Below are positions 60,329 to 60,984 of a stretch of 60,984 nt of DNA, one piece after another. The translations under genes were made by a program, and so were the position numbers. The stretch comes from Propionibacteriaceae bacterium (GTDB lineage Bacteria; Actinomycetota; Actinomycetes; Propionibacteriales; Propionibacteriaceae). The stretch covers positions 1 through 60,984 of the forward strand of contig JAISJO010000048.1 of NCBI GenBank assembly GCA_031261485.1. The letters run 5' to 3'. Position 1 is the first letter of the stretch. Each line of letters opens with the position of its first letter. Below the pieces are notes generated by a model that saw nothing but the letters and a program-made list of their open reading frames with translations, made no database searches and was not told the origin of the DNA.

Positions 60329-60984
60329 TCAACTGCCCTGTTGTGTGATTGCTCTGAGGTAGTCTCCGTAGCCCGACTTCCCGAGTTTGGTTGCCTGGGC
60401 CAGCAAGTGGTCTGTGTCGATGAAGCCTTGTCGCCAGGCGACTTCTTCGGGCGAGCCCACGAGCAAGCCTTGGCGTTTCTGGACGGTGCGCACAAAGTCG
60501 CCAGCCTCGGCGAGCGAGTCGAAAGTGCCTGTGTCGAGCCATGCGGTGCCACGAGGCAGTAGGGACACACTCAATTCGCCCAATTCGAGATAGATTCGGT
60601 TGAGGTCGGTGATCTCCAACTCCCCACGGGCAGAAGGCTTCAAGTCAGAGGCGAAATCGCACACCCGTTCGTCATAGAAATACAGCCCCGGAACAGCCCA
60701 ATGCGATTTTGGTTCGGCAGGCTTTTCCTCTATCGACACGGCCCGGCCGTCAGGTCCCACCTCGACGACCCCATAGGCGGTGGGATCGGCCACCCAATAG
60801 CCGAAAACTGTCGCGCCTTCGACATTCGTCAACTCTTGCAGTCTCGTGCCCAGGCCAGGCCCAGAGAACAAGTTGTCTCCCAAGACGAGCGCGGACTTGT
60901 CCGAACCCACATGGTCTCGTCCGAGGATGAACGCCTGCGCGAGCCCATCAGGTGATGGCTGAACCGCATAGGACAAAGAAATCC
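60329..60984 (-). CDS. rmlA: Glucose-1-phosphate thymidylyltransferase, 5' end beyond right edge
   Basis: About 218 C-terminal residues are visible; the frame is open to the edge, and the sugar-nucleotidyltransferase N-terminus (GGxGTRL) is missing. Blocks match Rml[77 protein letters not shown] and [10 protein letters not shown]. It makes dTDP-glucose, the first step to dTDP-L-rhamnose. The other rml genes probably lie to the right. It is the upstream neighbour of a GT2-GT8 pair that may use rhamnose or other sugars. Confidence 0.93.
   Translation of the reverse strand, partial: ISLSYAVQPSPDGLAQAFILGRDHVGSDKSALVLGDNLFSGPGLGTRLQELTNVEGATVFGYWVADPTAYGVVEVGPDGRAVSIEEKPAEPKSHWAVPGLYFYDERVCDFASDLKPSARGELEITDLNRIYLELGELSVSLLPRGTAWLDTGTFDSLAEAGDFVRTVQKRQGLLVGSPEEVAWRQGFIDTDHLLAQATKLGKSGYGDYLRAITQQGS

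Overview
The window looks like chromosomal DNA of a high-GC Gram-positive bacterium (Actinomycetota). Signs are the roughly mid-50s to 60% GC, many GTG starts and weak or absent Shine-Dalgarno sites at some genes, an LCP ligase, LGFP-type and amidase wall enzymes, and signal peptides typical of the phylum. The genus cannot be told from the sequence; a host-associated member with S-layer-like surface proteins is my inference. No tRNA, rRNA, CRISPR array or insertion sequence was seen.

Left part (1-33.3 kb). Minus-strand genes for large secreted proteins carry a triplet of divergent SLH repeats: two leucine-rich-repeat proteins, a giant Ig/PPC-type adhesin, a zinc metalloprotease, an endonuclease/exonuclease/phosphatase-fold enzyme, a FlgD-Ig protein, and further right (44.8 kb) a peptidoglycan amidase. 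Between them lie genes of a phosphate-containing wall polymer: a TarI/IspD-type cytidylyltransferase, an epimerase, an epimerase-like/LicD fusion, a TagB/TarF-type transferase, two huge GT2-glycerophosphotransferase fusions, a citrate-lyase-ligase-like fusion, a GT61 protein, a polysaccharide pyruvyl transferase and an XcbB/CpsF-like protein. SLH domains classically bind pyruvylated secondary wall polymers, so the pyruvyl transferase may make the anchor for the SLH proteins encoded beside it.

Middle (33.4-42.8 kb). A Wzy/O-antigen-ligase-type polymerase, an initiating undecaprenyl-phosphate sugar transferase, an LCP ligase, a DUF937 protein and GalE. An AlbA_2/ATPase-type regulator with an unusual cluster of TGACAT half-sites sits between the LCP gene and a broken, partly near-identical copy of the LCP 3' end, which suggests insertion or recombination.

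Right part (42.8-61 kb). A Wzx/Wzy-type heteropolysaccharide locus: several GT2, GT4 and GT8 transferases, two flippases, a second LicD, the complete CapE-CapF-CapG pathway for UDP-L-FucNAc, a GT2/DUF2304 pair, and the start of an rml (dTDP-rhamnose) operon cut by the right edge. Together the genes make, export, polymerise, attach and decorate wall glycopolymers, and supply the proteins that would coat them.
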